Below, in pieces: positions 22,742-34,451 of a stretch of DNA of 64,000 nt (its first letter is position 1; each line of letters opens with the position of its first letter). The position numbers were made by a program, and so were the translations under genes. The notes beneath the pieces are model-generated. The model had not been told where the DNA came from, searched no databases, and saw only the letters and a list, made by a program, of their open reading frames with translations. Source of the DNA: Porodaedalea pini (Eukaryota > Basidiomycota > Agaricomycetes > Hymenochaetales > Hymenochaetaceae); the NCBI GenBank assembly GCA_002794775.1, contig NBAY01000031.1, positions 434,001 to 498,000 of the forward strand, given 5' to 3'.

Positions 22742-24605
22742 TTACAGAAAGGGTTTGCAACGCAAGTCCGTCGAATGATCGCGTGCGACTTCTGTGCCGA
22801 GAAACACGACCCCAATCTGTTCCCGTGCCATTTGAGAATCTGTATTTAAGCTCCCAGACGTTCTGCTCTGCACCCTCTCCTCCTTGACGGGACCATATAG
22901 ACCCTCTAATCGCCCCCTCTCGTCGCGCCTTATCCTGTAAAAAAGCGAAAGGGCATCCTTAATCACATTCCAACGATTGTGCCGTTTTTCTAGTACATCC
23001 AAAAGATCTCCCGGTAGCATATCCGATGTCCTCTGCCGCATCTTCCAGTGTGTGTCGATTGCGCACGAAGACAAAAGGACCCGACTGAGAAACACGAGTA
23101 GACCGTCGTTCTTCTTGACTGGAGAAAAGCCAAATGAGATCACCTTCAGGTTTGTCAAAGCAAGCGAATCTGCTGGAAATCCCTCTCCATTCGAGGCATC
23201 AATATAGATACTAAGTTGTTCCAAATGTTTTCCACCGCCCTCTTGGGCGAGCAGGGCAAGGCATCCAAGGGTAAGCGATGACTTCGCCTTAGACAGAGGC
23301 TCGCTGTTGAGCTGCAGGTTGAGCTGCAGGTTGCGCATTAGCGGACAACCATTCACAAGATCAACGAGCTCTCTATCTGTAATGTCAATAGGCTGAGGGA
23401 AATCAAGTTGGAAAGTTCCAAGCAAGGAAAGGGACTTCAGTGGTGACAGTGCTGATGCTTCATTGTCATTACCGCGATCCTCGGAAGACAGCGGATCTCT
23501 GTAGTTCATAATCGATAGAACACGTAGCTCATGACAAGACTGAGACAATGTCTGAATGCACTGTCGTAGGTCTTCCGACGTGTTGTAGAATAACATGTCT
23601 ATCTCGAGAACAACAAGCCGTGTAGGGGCTCGCTCCGATAGAAAAAAAGTGTTGATATTGGAAAGCGAGCTTTGCGTGGCTAAGATTTCCAATTTAGGAA
23701 ATACACCTTCGAGAATATGTGGCTGTATATTGACCATATCTCTGGTATCCCCTTCATTGCAACGTCCGATATTAAAATCGATCTCTTCCAGTTCGGGAAG
23801 GAGCGCTAGTGATTCGAGGACACGCGTCGTGAGCATGCACGACGAAAAGGCGACGTAGACGAGATATAGCAGATGCTGCAGCGCGTCACATAAGAGAGGT
23901 TCGATGCGATTAACGGCAGGTGAAATGACAAGCCTGAGGGAACGAATGCTTGGAGAACGACGAGATATCTCTCGAATGAGGGATGCCACTTCTGTCGGGA
24001 AAGACCTAGTCTCAGATGGGAAGTCAACTGAAACTGCCATTATAGTTTCGTGGAGAATCATGGTGCAAAACCGTAGCCATTGGACAGGAATGTCTGCTTC
24101 GACACACGAAGACTCAAGGTAAGGGAAGAGAACAAGCACGGGGCGAGCGAGGGCCACGTCGAGAAAAACTGATCTGTCAAGAATTCCTTTAAACCGAGCT
24201 TGAGCCAACGGCTCGTTTCTCGTTAACGTGAGCATTCTGACTCGCTTGGCATATGATGCGAAATTTTCCCAGTTTTCGTGCTCGATCGGTTGCAAAAACA
24301 CCTGGTTGGCCGACCAGCCGTTAGATTTACTGATTCCTTCCGTATTAATTTACACTCACTAGTTTCGGAGCGACTCCATTTGATTCTCCGTCTGTACCAG
24401 TAGGCACCAGAGGTCCTAAAAGACTGAAGAGGGCCTTCAAGGGAGGGTTCTCCCTCCAAACGTAATTCAAAGCAATGTCCGATCACCTTCGACATAAGCG
24501 GGAATAGCTAGCGTTATCTGCTTTCGAGCTGAAGGCAAAAACAGAATCTAGTATCCCTGGAATGACGAGTGCGTGCTGTTGTGCCGATGTGGGCCATGCA
24601 GCCAT
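22742..24605 (-). CDS. F-box/leucine-rich-repeat-like protein, apparent in-frame stop
   Basis: A basidiomycete F-box protein, presumed substrate adaptor of an SCF ubiquitin ligase. Exon 1 runs from the ATG at 24605 to 24360, a 58-bp intron lies at 24302-24359 (GTGAGT...CAG), and exon 2 runs from 24301 to 22742. Exon 1 reads MAAWPTSAQQHAL, then SYSRLCRR, then TGA at 24483-24485, then SDIALNYVWREN and LFSLLGPLVPTG. In this family the position is normally Trp (CxRWxDIAL), so TGG to TGA is the simplest reading. Exon 2 (520 codons) carries YAKRVRMLTLT and a C-terminal array of loose Leu-rich repeats. An alternative splice could skip the stop but would discard the conserved block. The LINE cluster begins 163 bp upstream of the start. 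Confidence 0.72.
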
Positions 24606-24767
24606 TTCGAGCGACGGCTTCTGCGAAATATAAATTTTTGCCGCGGACGTCGAGCAACAATATTAATATTCCAATATAGTGAGTGGCGCAAGCGTCGTTG
24701 AACAGCGTCGAGAGGGAAGAGAAAGTAGTGTCGTGTAAACAATCATGATCAGATCAGTTTGTGTCCC

Positions 24768-24778
24768 GCATAGCTCAC
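24768..24778 (+). repeat. Target-site duplication of LINE copy 1, left
   Basis: GCATAGCTCAC is repeated exactly at 40330-40340, directly after the LINE 3' end. An 11-bp duplication of this kind marks target-primed retrotransposition. Confidence 0.92.
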
Positions 24779-24850
24779 TTCCTTTCCTACCATCATCATC
24801 CATCGTGGGAAAACTGTTCAGCAATCGCATTTCCGTCTCGTCTCCCTGCT

Positions 24851-27085
24851 ATGGACAGCAAAATGTTGACCAGAGCAAAAGCTTCTCTACACAAGACAAA
24901 GTCTACCCGTTCCCTTGTTAATCCCAAGGACCCCACCAAGTGTGAGGAGTGTAAACAGGATCTCCCCTTTCACAGTCGCCAGTGTGTTAGTGGGACCGCC
25001 AAGTTATGTGTCGTTTGTGGTCGCGACAAGACCTACAACCACAACGACGCTGTGTGTGTTCAGGTACAAGTGAATCGTGACAAGTGGTCACCCGATGTTG
25101 AGGCGGACGAACACGCCGCCAAACTTCGCAAACAAGGGGATCTCCCCCCCACACCCGATATCGAGTCACAAAACACGCTTAAACGGTCGAATTCAGAGGA
25201 GGAGCACAGGTCAATCCCGCCCCCATCCCGTATCGAGAACGACGCTATGGACGATGATTTGTACATCCCGGACGAGTACCCTAGTCAGGCCCCCCAGGTC
25301 GACAACGACATGAACGATATCGATGAACAAGAGGACCCGGCTATCGCCGAAAAGGTCAACAGTTCTTTTGCCAATCTTACTAAGGACACCATCGATACGA
25401 TCAACACGCTCATTACCCAACCCACGTGGACGTCCGATAAGCCCTGGCATGACGATCCCATTCGTGCCGGGTCCATCCTCGCTAACATTGGTTCCAAATT
25501 GGTATCTTGGATCAATAAATCCAACGCTTTGGATGACGAAACCACTCTCCAGAACTCGGCTAACGAGAGTTTGGAAGCTTTTCACTCTACTTATCGCATT
25601 CACTCACCGTCCTTCAAACATGTTTTTGAGAATATTTATGTTAACAGTCAGACCATCTGCGACCAAGAAATTACTGACACTATGCACGCTATGTCCAGGT
25701 CCATCCAACACCTATCGGCAGTTGTAACCTCTATTTCGGAAAAAACTAACACCATTGAAAAACAGCTTTTGGACGCCCCGGTTTCCACAGTTCGGCCTTC
25801 AGTCTCTACTAACACTAACTCTAACAAAAACATCAAAATTCTACCTGACCCTATTGGTGTTCGTTTCGTTCATGACCCCAGGTTTCCACCCCCTGCCCCG
25901 ATTGTCAAACAATGCGTCCAGACCCCAAAAAAGGGACAAACAGAATACGCCAATGCTATCGCCAAAACTCGTGTACCGGGCTCTGATTATTGTATGACTT
26001 CAGAGGGCACCATCATCGCACCAGATGGCTACGCCCATTCAGCACACAATGCACCTCGTGGATCACAAACCAAAGTTTACTATCCTCCTGTTGAGGCCAT
26101 CGGATCAGACCAGGATGGTTTTACTACTGTCACCTACGCCAAAGCGGCACAGAAGAAACCAAAGGCTACGCCTACCAAAGTAGTCCGCATTACTGAACAG
26201 AACCCTAACAGGGAAGTTTCCACTGTTCCAATCAATTGGTCGAACGGGTCAGTGAATACGCGTGTTCGTAATGTCCAACGCATTTTCTTTTCTCTTCCGG
26301 GTGACCTTGCAGTCCGCCCTTCTACTCTTTCCGTTAAAAACGCAGTGCGTGCGGGCCTTAAGGGCAATCCACTTTTTAAACATCTTGTTGTCCTGAACGT
26401 GGAGTACATGTCCAACAGCAACCTTCTCGTTGCATTCACTAACATCCGCTCCGACTTTGATGCACAACACAGTGCACTCATCACCCAGCTCAACCGGATA
26501 ATCAACATCAGCGGCACTAAGGCATTTACGCCTTCTCCGCAATTCAAAATGGTCATCCCCGGTGTCCCGGTTTTCGACAGAGACACCAAGCTCATTTATT
26601 CAGAGAGGGACCTCATGGAGGAAATCTCTGTGCTCCCGCAATTCGAAGGTCACGAATTCATGTTTCCCCCCCGATTCATGTCATCCATCGAGTGACTCAA
26701 CCAGCGCGACTTCTGCAACGTATCCGTCGTACTTAAAGATGACTCCCACCTCTGCTTCGACCACTTTTTCCTCCACAACAACCGCTCTGTCCCAGTGTTT
26801 GGAGTGATCCGGCGCCTCGAAGAAATGAAAGCCCGACCAACCATCAACCAGTGCGATAATTGTCACCGCCTGGGTCATCCCGCCTCCAAATGTCGCTCAG
26901 TAGCCCGCTGCGTGATATGCTCCGAACCCCACCGTACTGCCGTACATGTCGCCAAGTGCGCTCCATGTACTGCATCTAACAACCTGCAATGCGAGCATTT
27001 CGCCCTTTGCATTAACTGCCAGGGCAACCACAGTGCCAGGTCTACGGAGTGTCCAGCTCGCCGCAACTATTGGTCCCCTTTCTAA
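24851..27085 (+). pseudogene. LINE copy 1 ORF1 (nucleic-acid-binding), one nonsense codon
   Basis: The ORF1 protein would bind element RNA. The start MDSKMLTRAKASLHKTKS is shared with copy 2. An N-terminal Cys/His cluster (CEECKQDLPFHSRQC, then CVVCGRDKTYNHNDAVC) is followed by acidic linkers. The C-terminal part carries CCHC-like knuckles: CDNCHRLGHPASKC, CVICSEPHRTAVHVAKC and CINCQGNHSARSTEC. The frame runs the full 745 codons except for one TGA at 26693-26695, where copy 2 has an Arg codon. The copy is therefore nearly intact but should not make a full-length product. Confidence 0.9.
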
Positions 27086-27398
27086 ATTCTTATGACTGAC
27101 ACAATTTCCGTCTTTTCCCTTAACCTGCGCAATTCAGAACCTACCTTCGACTATCTTTTACGTGCCTTTTCTTCTACTCACGCTTCCCCAGATATCATTT
27201 GCTTTCAGGAGATTCCAACAATTTTATCCATCATTCCTTCCAAAACTTCTTTGCTCGGTTCTCGAGTTTTTCAGATACGCAACACCACTCCATATACGGC
27301 TTTCCGTTCTTCTTCACCTGACAGACCACGATGTTGTACACTTGTGCATCCTCGCATCATCCATCGTGTTTCCTTATACAATCTCAATTCCTTATCCC

Positions 27399-27837
27399 TG
27401 TTAGGCAGGAGTCCGGGATACGACTTGGACTGGGCAGGCCTCAGCTGACTGTCGTCTGGGATGTGCTATACTTGAGCGGGGACTCGGGACACGCTATACT
27501 CAGGCTAGGTTGTCACGGAGGTAAGAGGATTAATATAATGTACTCTACTACAGGAGGGGGACACAGTCTCACCTAGGTCATCACGGAGGTAAGAGGAAAA
27601 GCAGAACAGGTGTTCAGATGCGATTCCTCTCCCTTATATACAGTGATCACCCCATGAGAACCGGTTGCCCCATTGTCTAAGATTACATTAAGGGAGTGGA
27701 ATGGAACAAATGAAGGTCATGTGAAGGGAGTGTGGGAAATGATTGAAAAGATGATTTAATTATAATGAAAAGGAGCAATTAAAAGAAAAGAAATGATAAA
27801 AGGCAATTAAAAGAAGGGAAAAGTTCAAGTCCTGACA
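27399..27837 (-). repeat. Solo LTR A inside LINE copy 1
   Basis: Begins TGTTAGGCAGGAGTC and ends AAGTCCTGACA, with TG...CA ends and a 5-bp duplication ATCCC at 27394-27398 and 27838-27842. A TATATA on the minus strand at 27635-27640 suggests the LTR is oriented right to left. Two copies of a 17-18 bp motif (TCACGGAGGTAAGAGGA) sit inside. It has no coding capacity. Confidence 0.87.
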
Positions 27838-27937
27838 ATCCCCAAACATTACCGTGATTTCTATTGCTCGGGGAGATCTAACCCCACTCCTACTTTGGAA
27901 CGTATACAATTCCCCTAGTCTTCACGAGTTCGAAAAC

Positions 27938-28362
27938 TGTCAGCGACGGACTACGGGTACGCAAATGGTAGCCGGGTCATGCGGAACTCAGTCAGAGGAG
28001 GAGGGAGACAAGAGAGAGAGCGGTGAGCCAGGGGGAACTGACACAGCGCAGAGATAAGGAGCAGCTTCTGGACGTAGCCAGGTAGAATTGACCAGGTCGA
28101 AACTAGGGGATAAGTACAGGAGGACTACCTACTTATATACCCTTCAGCGGCTGCGCACGGACCAGGGAATTAACTACTACATAAGGATAGATGATAGAAC
28201 ATCGTGGAACTTCATAGAATAATGAAATCATAGGATCGGTCAGCGAGTAAGGATAGTGCGAGAAGGAGCGTAATGAATAATGAGTAAGCAGGAATAAGCG
28301 TGATTAGTGATGGATGGATAAGATATGATAAGATAAGATAATTTAAAAAAGCGTCCATGACA
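27938..28362 (-). repeat. 3' LTR of the Ty3/gypsy element
   Basis: 425 bp, starting TGTCAGCGACGG and ending GCGTCCATGACA in window orientation, almost identical to 34452-34876. It differs at 28050 (A against G) and 28201 (A against G). Confidence 0.96.
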
Positions 28363-28365
28363 TGA

Positions 28366-28376
28366 CCCTCCCCTTC
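28366..28376 (-). other. Polypurine tract of the Ty3/gypsy element
   Basis: On the minus strand this reads GAAGGGGAGGG and ends 3 bp before the 3' LTR, the expected place for plus-strand priming. Inferred from position and composition. Confidence 0.75.
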
Positions 28377-31300
28377 AAGGCGAGCGTCCCGATCGCCCTT
28401 GTTCCCTACCCTGGAACTTACCGGCCCACCACTGTGCCACTCCTTTCTGTCTCTCAGGCTCCATCATTTCAAACACGGGTCGGAACTTCAGCTGCGACAT
28501 CTCTAGGGTGTTGAGGGCGCAAGGAGCACTGGGAGTTGATTTATGAAATTCGTCAATGGCCTCTTGAGAGTTCGTCAAATTCTCAATTGGCTCCCAGGTG
28601 CGTTCTTTGTTCGGATACCCTTTCCAATGTACGAGGTATTTGAGCTTCCCTCGCACAAGTTTGGAGTCGACAACCTTTTTGACCTCATATTCTGGCACAT
28701 CGTCAATGATTTCGGGCGGGGGTGGAAGATCCTGCTTTTGCGACGTATACTGCGGCTCGTGGTATGGGGAGAGGAGCACTTCATTGAAAACCGGATAGAC
28801 TTTTTTCCATGTACGTGGAAGTTTAAGTCTATATGCTGACGTGCCGATTTTCTTTTCGACGATGAAAGGCCCATAACGTTTATCTCCCAGCTTCTTCATA
28901 GGACGATCTGTCTTTAAGTGAGTTCCTTCGAGCATGACCTTTTCCCCAGGTTTATACTCGATGGATTCTCCCTTCGTCCTGTCATAGAAGCGCTTCATGG
29001 TTTCGGCCGCATGCTTTAACGCCGATTCGGTTTCCTCCCTGATCTTGGCCATCCGGTCGGCAAACTGCTTAGCGGACTCATTGGTCGATTCGCGTCTAGG
29101 ATTCGTGCCCTTATATGGGTGTCTCCCATGGTTGACGAAAAAGGGTGACGCTCCTGTCGACGTTTGTTCTTTGTCGTTGTACACGAATTCCGCTAGCGCA
29201 AGCCATTCCACCCAGTCCGACTGATGGTGGTTAACAAAGAGATGAAGGTACTGTTCAATCTCTTGGTTTATCCATTCTGTCTGACCATCTGTCTGTGGGT
29301 GATATGCCGTTGACGGGTTTCCCTCGATGCCCAGTAACCGGTATAGTTCGTTCATGAATTTGGACTCGAACTGTGATCCTCTGTCATGAATAAACTTGCG
29401 CGGTATGCCATGTAGCCTGAAGACATGATCCCGGTAGAGCCTCGCCATTCCTTCCGACGTTATGCTCACTGAGGTAGGGATCGCATGCACCTGTTTACTG
29501 AACCTGTCAACGAAGACACAGATTGCATTATGCCCATTGGACTCGGGTAGTTCGCCGATCAGGTCTGCTGTGACGATTTCCCAAGGACCTTTCGGGATCT
29601 CGTTTGGGTTCAGAGGATTGTGCGGTTTCGCTCTGTGTGCCTTCGTACGTTGGCACGCATCACATCCCTCGACATACATTCGAACATCTCGTTGGATTCC
29701 CGGCCACCAGTAGTTGCGTGTGATCAACTCATGGGTCTTGTAGCGTCCTGGGTGTCCTGCGAGCATGCTGTCGTGATGGTTTCAAATGATGTCTTCTCGG
29801 AGTTTATGGTCTTTCGGCACGTAGATCCTGCCCTTCCACATCAACAACCCTTCTTCTTCCTCCCACTCTCGTTCCTTCCACTCTAACGCCTTCACAACTG
29901 CTCTGTCCCTGTTGTTTCGTACCCTTTTAATTCGTTTAACGAAGTCTGCATCCAGCGCTTCTAGCAGTGTTTCGTTTACAAATAAGTCCGGCTTGAGCAA
30001 AACAATGTCGATATTGTCGTTCTCCCCCCTCTCATGATCCGCTCGTCTCGAGAGGAGGTCAGCCTTAGTCATCAGGGCACCTGGTTTATGGAACAGTTTG
30101 AAGTCGTAGTCCGCTAACTCCTGTAGCCATCTCGCTTGTCGGTGGTTAATCTTCTGGGGTTTTCGGAAATACTGGAGGTTGAGGTGATCCGACCAGATTT
30201 CGAAGGTTTGCGTTGCCCCTAGAAGATATTGTCGCCAGTCATCCAGTGCGCACATGATCGTGAACATCTCTTTGTCATAGATTTCGTAATTGTGCTCTGC
30301 TTGGCTAAGCGCTTGCGATCGGTATGCGATTGGATGCCACTTTCCGTCAACGAATTGGGACAGAATGGCGCCGTTAGCGAAATGCAACGAATCAGCCTCC
30401 ACCCGAAATTGACCGTCATCAGTAGGCACTGTGAGTACAGGTTCTTCACAGAGCTTCTGTTTCAGACGTTCAAAGGCCTCCTGTTGCTCCACCTCCCACT
30501 TCCACTCTACATCTCCGGTCAACACTGTCAAGGGCTTCGCATAGTGACTGAATGCTAGGATGAAGCGGCGGTAATAGTTGCAGAACCCAAGGAAAGACTG
30601 TAGTTCTTTCTTGTTCTTAGGCACTGGCCAATCTTTTACACCCGCCACTTTGGCTGGATCCATGCGAATCTGTCCGTTGCCGAGGATATGCCCAAGATAG
30701 TTCACGGTCTCTTGAGCGAAGCTGCACTTTTCTGGCTTTAAGAACAACTTGTTTGCTCGCAACACTTCCAGGACTTGTCGGACGAGTTTGTCATGATGTT
30801 CGCGAGTTCGTGCGAAGATCAGGATGTCGTCCATGTAGACTATGACGTGTCCATCATTGACGAGTTCTCGGAAGATCTCATTCATGAATCCTTGGAAGGT
30901 TGCCGGTGAGTTTGTGAGACCGAAAAACATGACCGTTGGTTCGAATAGACCGCGGTTTGTCCTGAAGGCGGCTTTATGCTTGTCGCCCTCTCGAATCCGA
31001 ATGTTATTGTAACCCCAACGTATGTCAAGCTTCGTGAAGAATTTCGCCTGTTTCGTTTTGTCAATGAGCTCTTGGATTAGAGGTAACGGGTATTTGTTCT
31101 TAACCGTCATCTCGTTGAGCCGGCGATAGTCCTGTACGGGGCGAAGCTTGCCATCCTTCTTTTTTATGAAGAAGAAGGGGGATGCCATCTCAGATTGAGA
31201 GTTATGAATACGGCCAGTTCTCAAGTTTTCGGTGAGGAATTCGTCCAGTGCCACCTGTTCGGATGGGCTGAGCGGGTAGATTTTACAGTCAGAGAGCTTT

Positions 31301-32514
31301 GATCCCGGCTTGAGTTCAATAGCATGATCCCAAGGGCGTCTCTCTGGTAACTGATCGAATTCCTGTTCACTGAAGACGTCCGCGAACTCTTTGACATAGT
31401 TCAGGACTTCCTCGAGCACCTGTTGTCTGACCTTCAGCGCTTTTCTCGGATCGGACTTAATGTACCTGTCCCAATCGAAGAGGAAGGGCTGATCGCCGTC
31501 TTCAAGTTCCACCAAATCAAGGTTTTCGTCGGGGTCTGCATCAATGTCCTCTAGACTACGGATATAGCCGCATACATCGGGGCATCGATCAAATTCAATC
31601 GTTGATTTTTGCCAGTCAATGTTGGGATTGTGCAGCTTTAACCATTCATGTCCGATGAACACATCTGTTTTCCCTAGATCTGTGACCGCGAAGTGGATGC
31701 GCTCCGAATGATCTTTAATCGTCATGCGCATTTCCACAAACTCTGTGATCGAGCCGTCCTTGTTGAGCGTGCCGTCAGCATTATAGACTCGGATTGGGAT
31801 GGGTGTCTTTTTTGTCCGGATCTGATGCTTTTCGACAAAGGATCGGTTGATACATGAGCCAGTGCAGCCACTGTCCAGTAGGGCGTCTACCTTGAGCTGG
31901 TTACCGGTGTCGGTCGTTTGAAGGAGAATCGGTACCATGAGCTGTTGCCCCCGAGACCCTCTTACGAACCATTTCGGACCCCTCAGGTCCCTAACAGCTG
32001 CCACGGCATCTGGTTCTTCTAGCGCAATGATTTGACGCACCGTCTCTTCATTCGCTTCAGCATGCCTCTGCTGTTTCATCCACACTCGGAGAGTCGTTAA
32101 AGCACTTTCGAGTTTATCCTCTTTGAGACGCCGTACTACCCATGGGGCCGTAAAGGGGACAGGGCGATCTCTCCAGGACTTCCTCTCAGCTTGTTTCGAC
32201 GAGTTTTCATTTTTCATGGATTTCGGTTCAGTTCCGGCCAAGGAAGAAATAGAATTAAAAGATTCAGAACAGAGTTTTACATGATTTTTTGACACAGGAG
32301 TAGGACGAGATGATGAGGCAGACGTGTTGTTACATATAGGCATATCTATACTACTAGCTACTGGTACAGGGACAGAAGGAATATTTTTGCGAGTGACATT
32401 GCTTTTTACATTTTTTTGTATTTTATCTAAATTATCTACAGAGTCCATAGAATTATCAAAAATGGCCGTTTGAAAAACCGAAACTGAACCTATCCCAGTC
32501 AGTGCCGTGTTCAC
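28375..32514 (-). pseudogene. Ty3/gypsy pol polyprotein with one nonsense codon
   Basis: The polyprotein runs 32514 to 29785 and, after a TGA at 29782-29784, continues in the same frame to 28375; the whole is 1,380 codons. Domains in order: aspartic protease (ALLDSGCTGSCIN), reverse transcriptase (IVYMDDILIFAR), RNase H (YEIYDKEMFTIMCALDDWRQ), integrase (HHDSMLAGHPGRY, CDACQRTK, HDRGSQFESK, HPQTDGQTEW) and a C-terminal chromodomain (KYLVHWKGYPNKERTWEP). The stop falls between RNase H and the integrase zinc region, so integrase would be lost. Pol lies in the -1 frame relative to gag and overlaps its end by a few bases, with no upstream ATG at the junction, suggesting frameshift expression. Confidence 0.93.
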
Positions 32515-33596
32515 TGCTGGGGTTCCGCAAAATCCAACTCCCGCTCAAAGAGCACCTCCTCTTCTTCCTCCGCAAAGTCTGACTCCTTGAGCGTTGCGGT
32601 CTCGTCTGCCCAGACTTTTCTCTCTCGGGGTTCCATCCCCATCAACACAGCCCTTATCACCTTCTTCTGCATCGGGCAATTCCTCTGTAGATGTCCAGAT
32701 TCCTTGCAGTAGTAGCAGAGTCCGGCTTTCCTCAGCTCTTCGAGTGAGACGTCCATCGGCTTCCCCATGCCTCCATATGTGACTCCGGTGGCATCGCGTC
32801 TTTCGGGGATTCTCGGTGTGAACGTCTGGGTAGGTTTTGGTGGGAGCACCTGAGGTCTGGACGGGGCAGCGCGCATTTGTTCGATGGCCTTCATCTGACG
32901 TCTAGCGTTGTCGAATCGAATGGCTTTTTCTTGCCAGCCTTTGTACGTGGTTGGGACTGTGTCACTCATTTCGATTTGGTATACGATCTCTCTATCCAAG
33001 GCTTTCGTCAGTTTGTGGATGAGGGTGTCGTCATTCTTTGTGTCATCGTTGTATCCTGCTGCACGGCGATAGATGTCGAACTGCTGGAAGAATTGGTCGG
33101 CTGTGATGTCTCGGGTGTGCTTCCAGCTATCCAATTTTTGCATGGCGTTCATGCGTTCATTCGGATCTCCGAACGCTTTCTCCAGCTGTTCGTTAAACTT
33201 CTGGCGACTGACAAGCGAAAAGATCAGATAGCCGTCCATCTTGATGCTTTCCAGGAAGTTCTGTGCCCAGAGTGCGGCCGAGCCTTCCGTCATGAACGAC
33301 AACACGAAAAGGAAGTAGTCCTTGTCGTTCATGAAGTCCTCTGCGTTAGCTTCAACGTAAAGGGTGATGGCACGTTCGAACTTCTTGTAGTCTCGCCCGT
33401 TGAACGCCTCGGGTTTGGCGATATGTCTTCCTCCACTGCGGCTTGTTGGTGGAGGGACAGGTGCGGCTGCAGCTGCTGGCGTGGGGGTTGCGAGTAATCC
33501 CAGGCCGTGTAGCACGTTGATGATCTCCTGCATCATGTCATTTGAGATCGTCGGAGTTGCGGCTGCTGGCGCAGCTGGGGCTTGGGGTTCTGCCAT
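32511..33596 (-). CDS. Ty3/gypsy gag (capsid/nucleocapsid)
   Basis: 361 residues starting MAEPQAPAAPAAA. An Ala/Pro-rich N-terminus is followed by a retrotransposon gag domain (for example FLFVLSFMTEGSAALWAQNF). A zinc knuckle CYYCKESGHLQRNC (C-x2-C-x4-H-x4-C) lies near residue 300, then an acidic tail ending FAEPQQ. The stop overlaps the start of the pol frame. The frame looks intact. Confidence 0.94.
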   Translation of the reverse strand: MAEPQAPAAPAAATPTISNDMMQEIINVLHGLGLLATPTPAAAAAPVPPPTSRSGGRHIAKPEAFNGRDYKKFERAITLYVEANAEDFMNDKDYFLFVLSFMTEGSAALWAQNFLESIKMDGYLIFSLVSRQKFNEQLEKAFGDPNERMNAMQKLDSWKHTRDITADQFFQQFDIYRRAAGYNDDTKNDDTLIHKLTKALDREIVYQIEMSDTVPTTYKGWQEKAIRFDNARRQMKAIEQMRAAPSRPQVLPPKPTQTFTPRIPERRDATGVTYGGMGKPMDVSLEELRKAGLCYYCKESGHLQRNCPMQKKVIRAVLMGMEPRERKVWADETATLKESDFAEEEEEVLFERELDFAEPQQ

Positions 33597-34438
33597 GATA
33601 GGCGGTGGTGTTGGTGATGGGTGGGGTGGTTGGTGGGCTCCTAGCTCGTCATCTAGGCGTACCAGGTTGTCGTCGGTCAGGGGTGGTAGTTGTGCGAGGA
33701 CAGCGTCGGCAGTGTCTTCTGGTGGTGTATTCCACCACTGTGCCGCTGATCCAGGCAGTTGAGCGTACGGGTGTGGAGCCAGCTCAAATCAGAGACAACA
33801 CTGCCAGCCGACAGGTGGTGCGGATGCCTGCGGATCTGATTGAGCGCTGTAACAAAACTCCTGATGTGGTGGTCGACTTTCACTTGCTGATCAAACCCGG
33901 ATCTTCCTCTGTGAAGACTCCAACGGGCGCCAAGGGACCTTTCCGAAGATCACCCCCAAGGCCTGGTAGCTACTCTCGAGTGGGTCGGACTCAACGTTAC
34001 CCCCTCTCAAACGAGTGCTAGTTGATCGAATAGAAAGAGGACGGCGGGTTGTGAAACGAGTGAGTTTAATAATGAAGGTAAGGAATTAACGACGTATCGG
34101 CCTGATCGATGCATGTGAGATCGATCTAAGAATAGGTGTGGGTCAAAGCGATCGTAGTCGGGGTCGCAGTCCAAGTCGTTGGACGCGTTGGATAAGAATG
34201 TTGGTCTAGAGTTCGGGGTTACGGACAGGTAGTGGTCGGTTTTGAGGTTGTTGGACGAGATGAGGGTTGAGAGTGATGATGATAGATAGTAGGAATAGTT
34301 CAATGGTGAGAGTGATTTGCGGGGTACAGGTGAAGGTGTAGATGGTAGTGCGGTAGAGAGATCGTTGTTGGTAGGAGATGCGAATGTTTAGAGCCAGCGT
34401 GGCATTGGTGACTGAGAATGCGCAAGGCGGTAGGGGTA

Positions 34439-34449
34439 AGTTTCGACCT
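34439..34449 (-). other. Candidate self-priming primer-binding site of the Ty3/gypsy element
   Basis: In element orientation AGGTCGAAACT lies 2 nt after the 5' LTR. Its complement AGTTTCGACCT occurs in the same LTR at 34608-34618, about 35 nt downstream of the TATATA at 34648-34653, that is, where the RNA should begin. No TGG-type tRNA primer site is present at the LTR edge. Eleven-nt self-complementarity is what the Tf1/sushi self-priming mechanism uses. Confidence 0.65.
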
Positions 34450-34451
34450 TG

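Noticed and set aside
22977..23207. Plus-strand open frames across 22.9-24.1 kb
   Set aside because: Antisense shadows of the F-box gene's long second exon.
32877..33497. A 206-codon plus-strand frame
   Set aside because: Antisense shadow of the gag gene.
33605..34021. A plus-strand 138-codon open frame in the gypsy leader
   Set aside because: It lies antisense in the element's leader region and has no recognisable domain; treated as chance.
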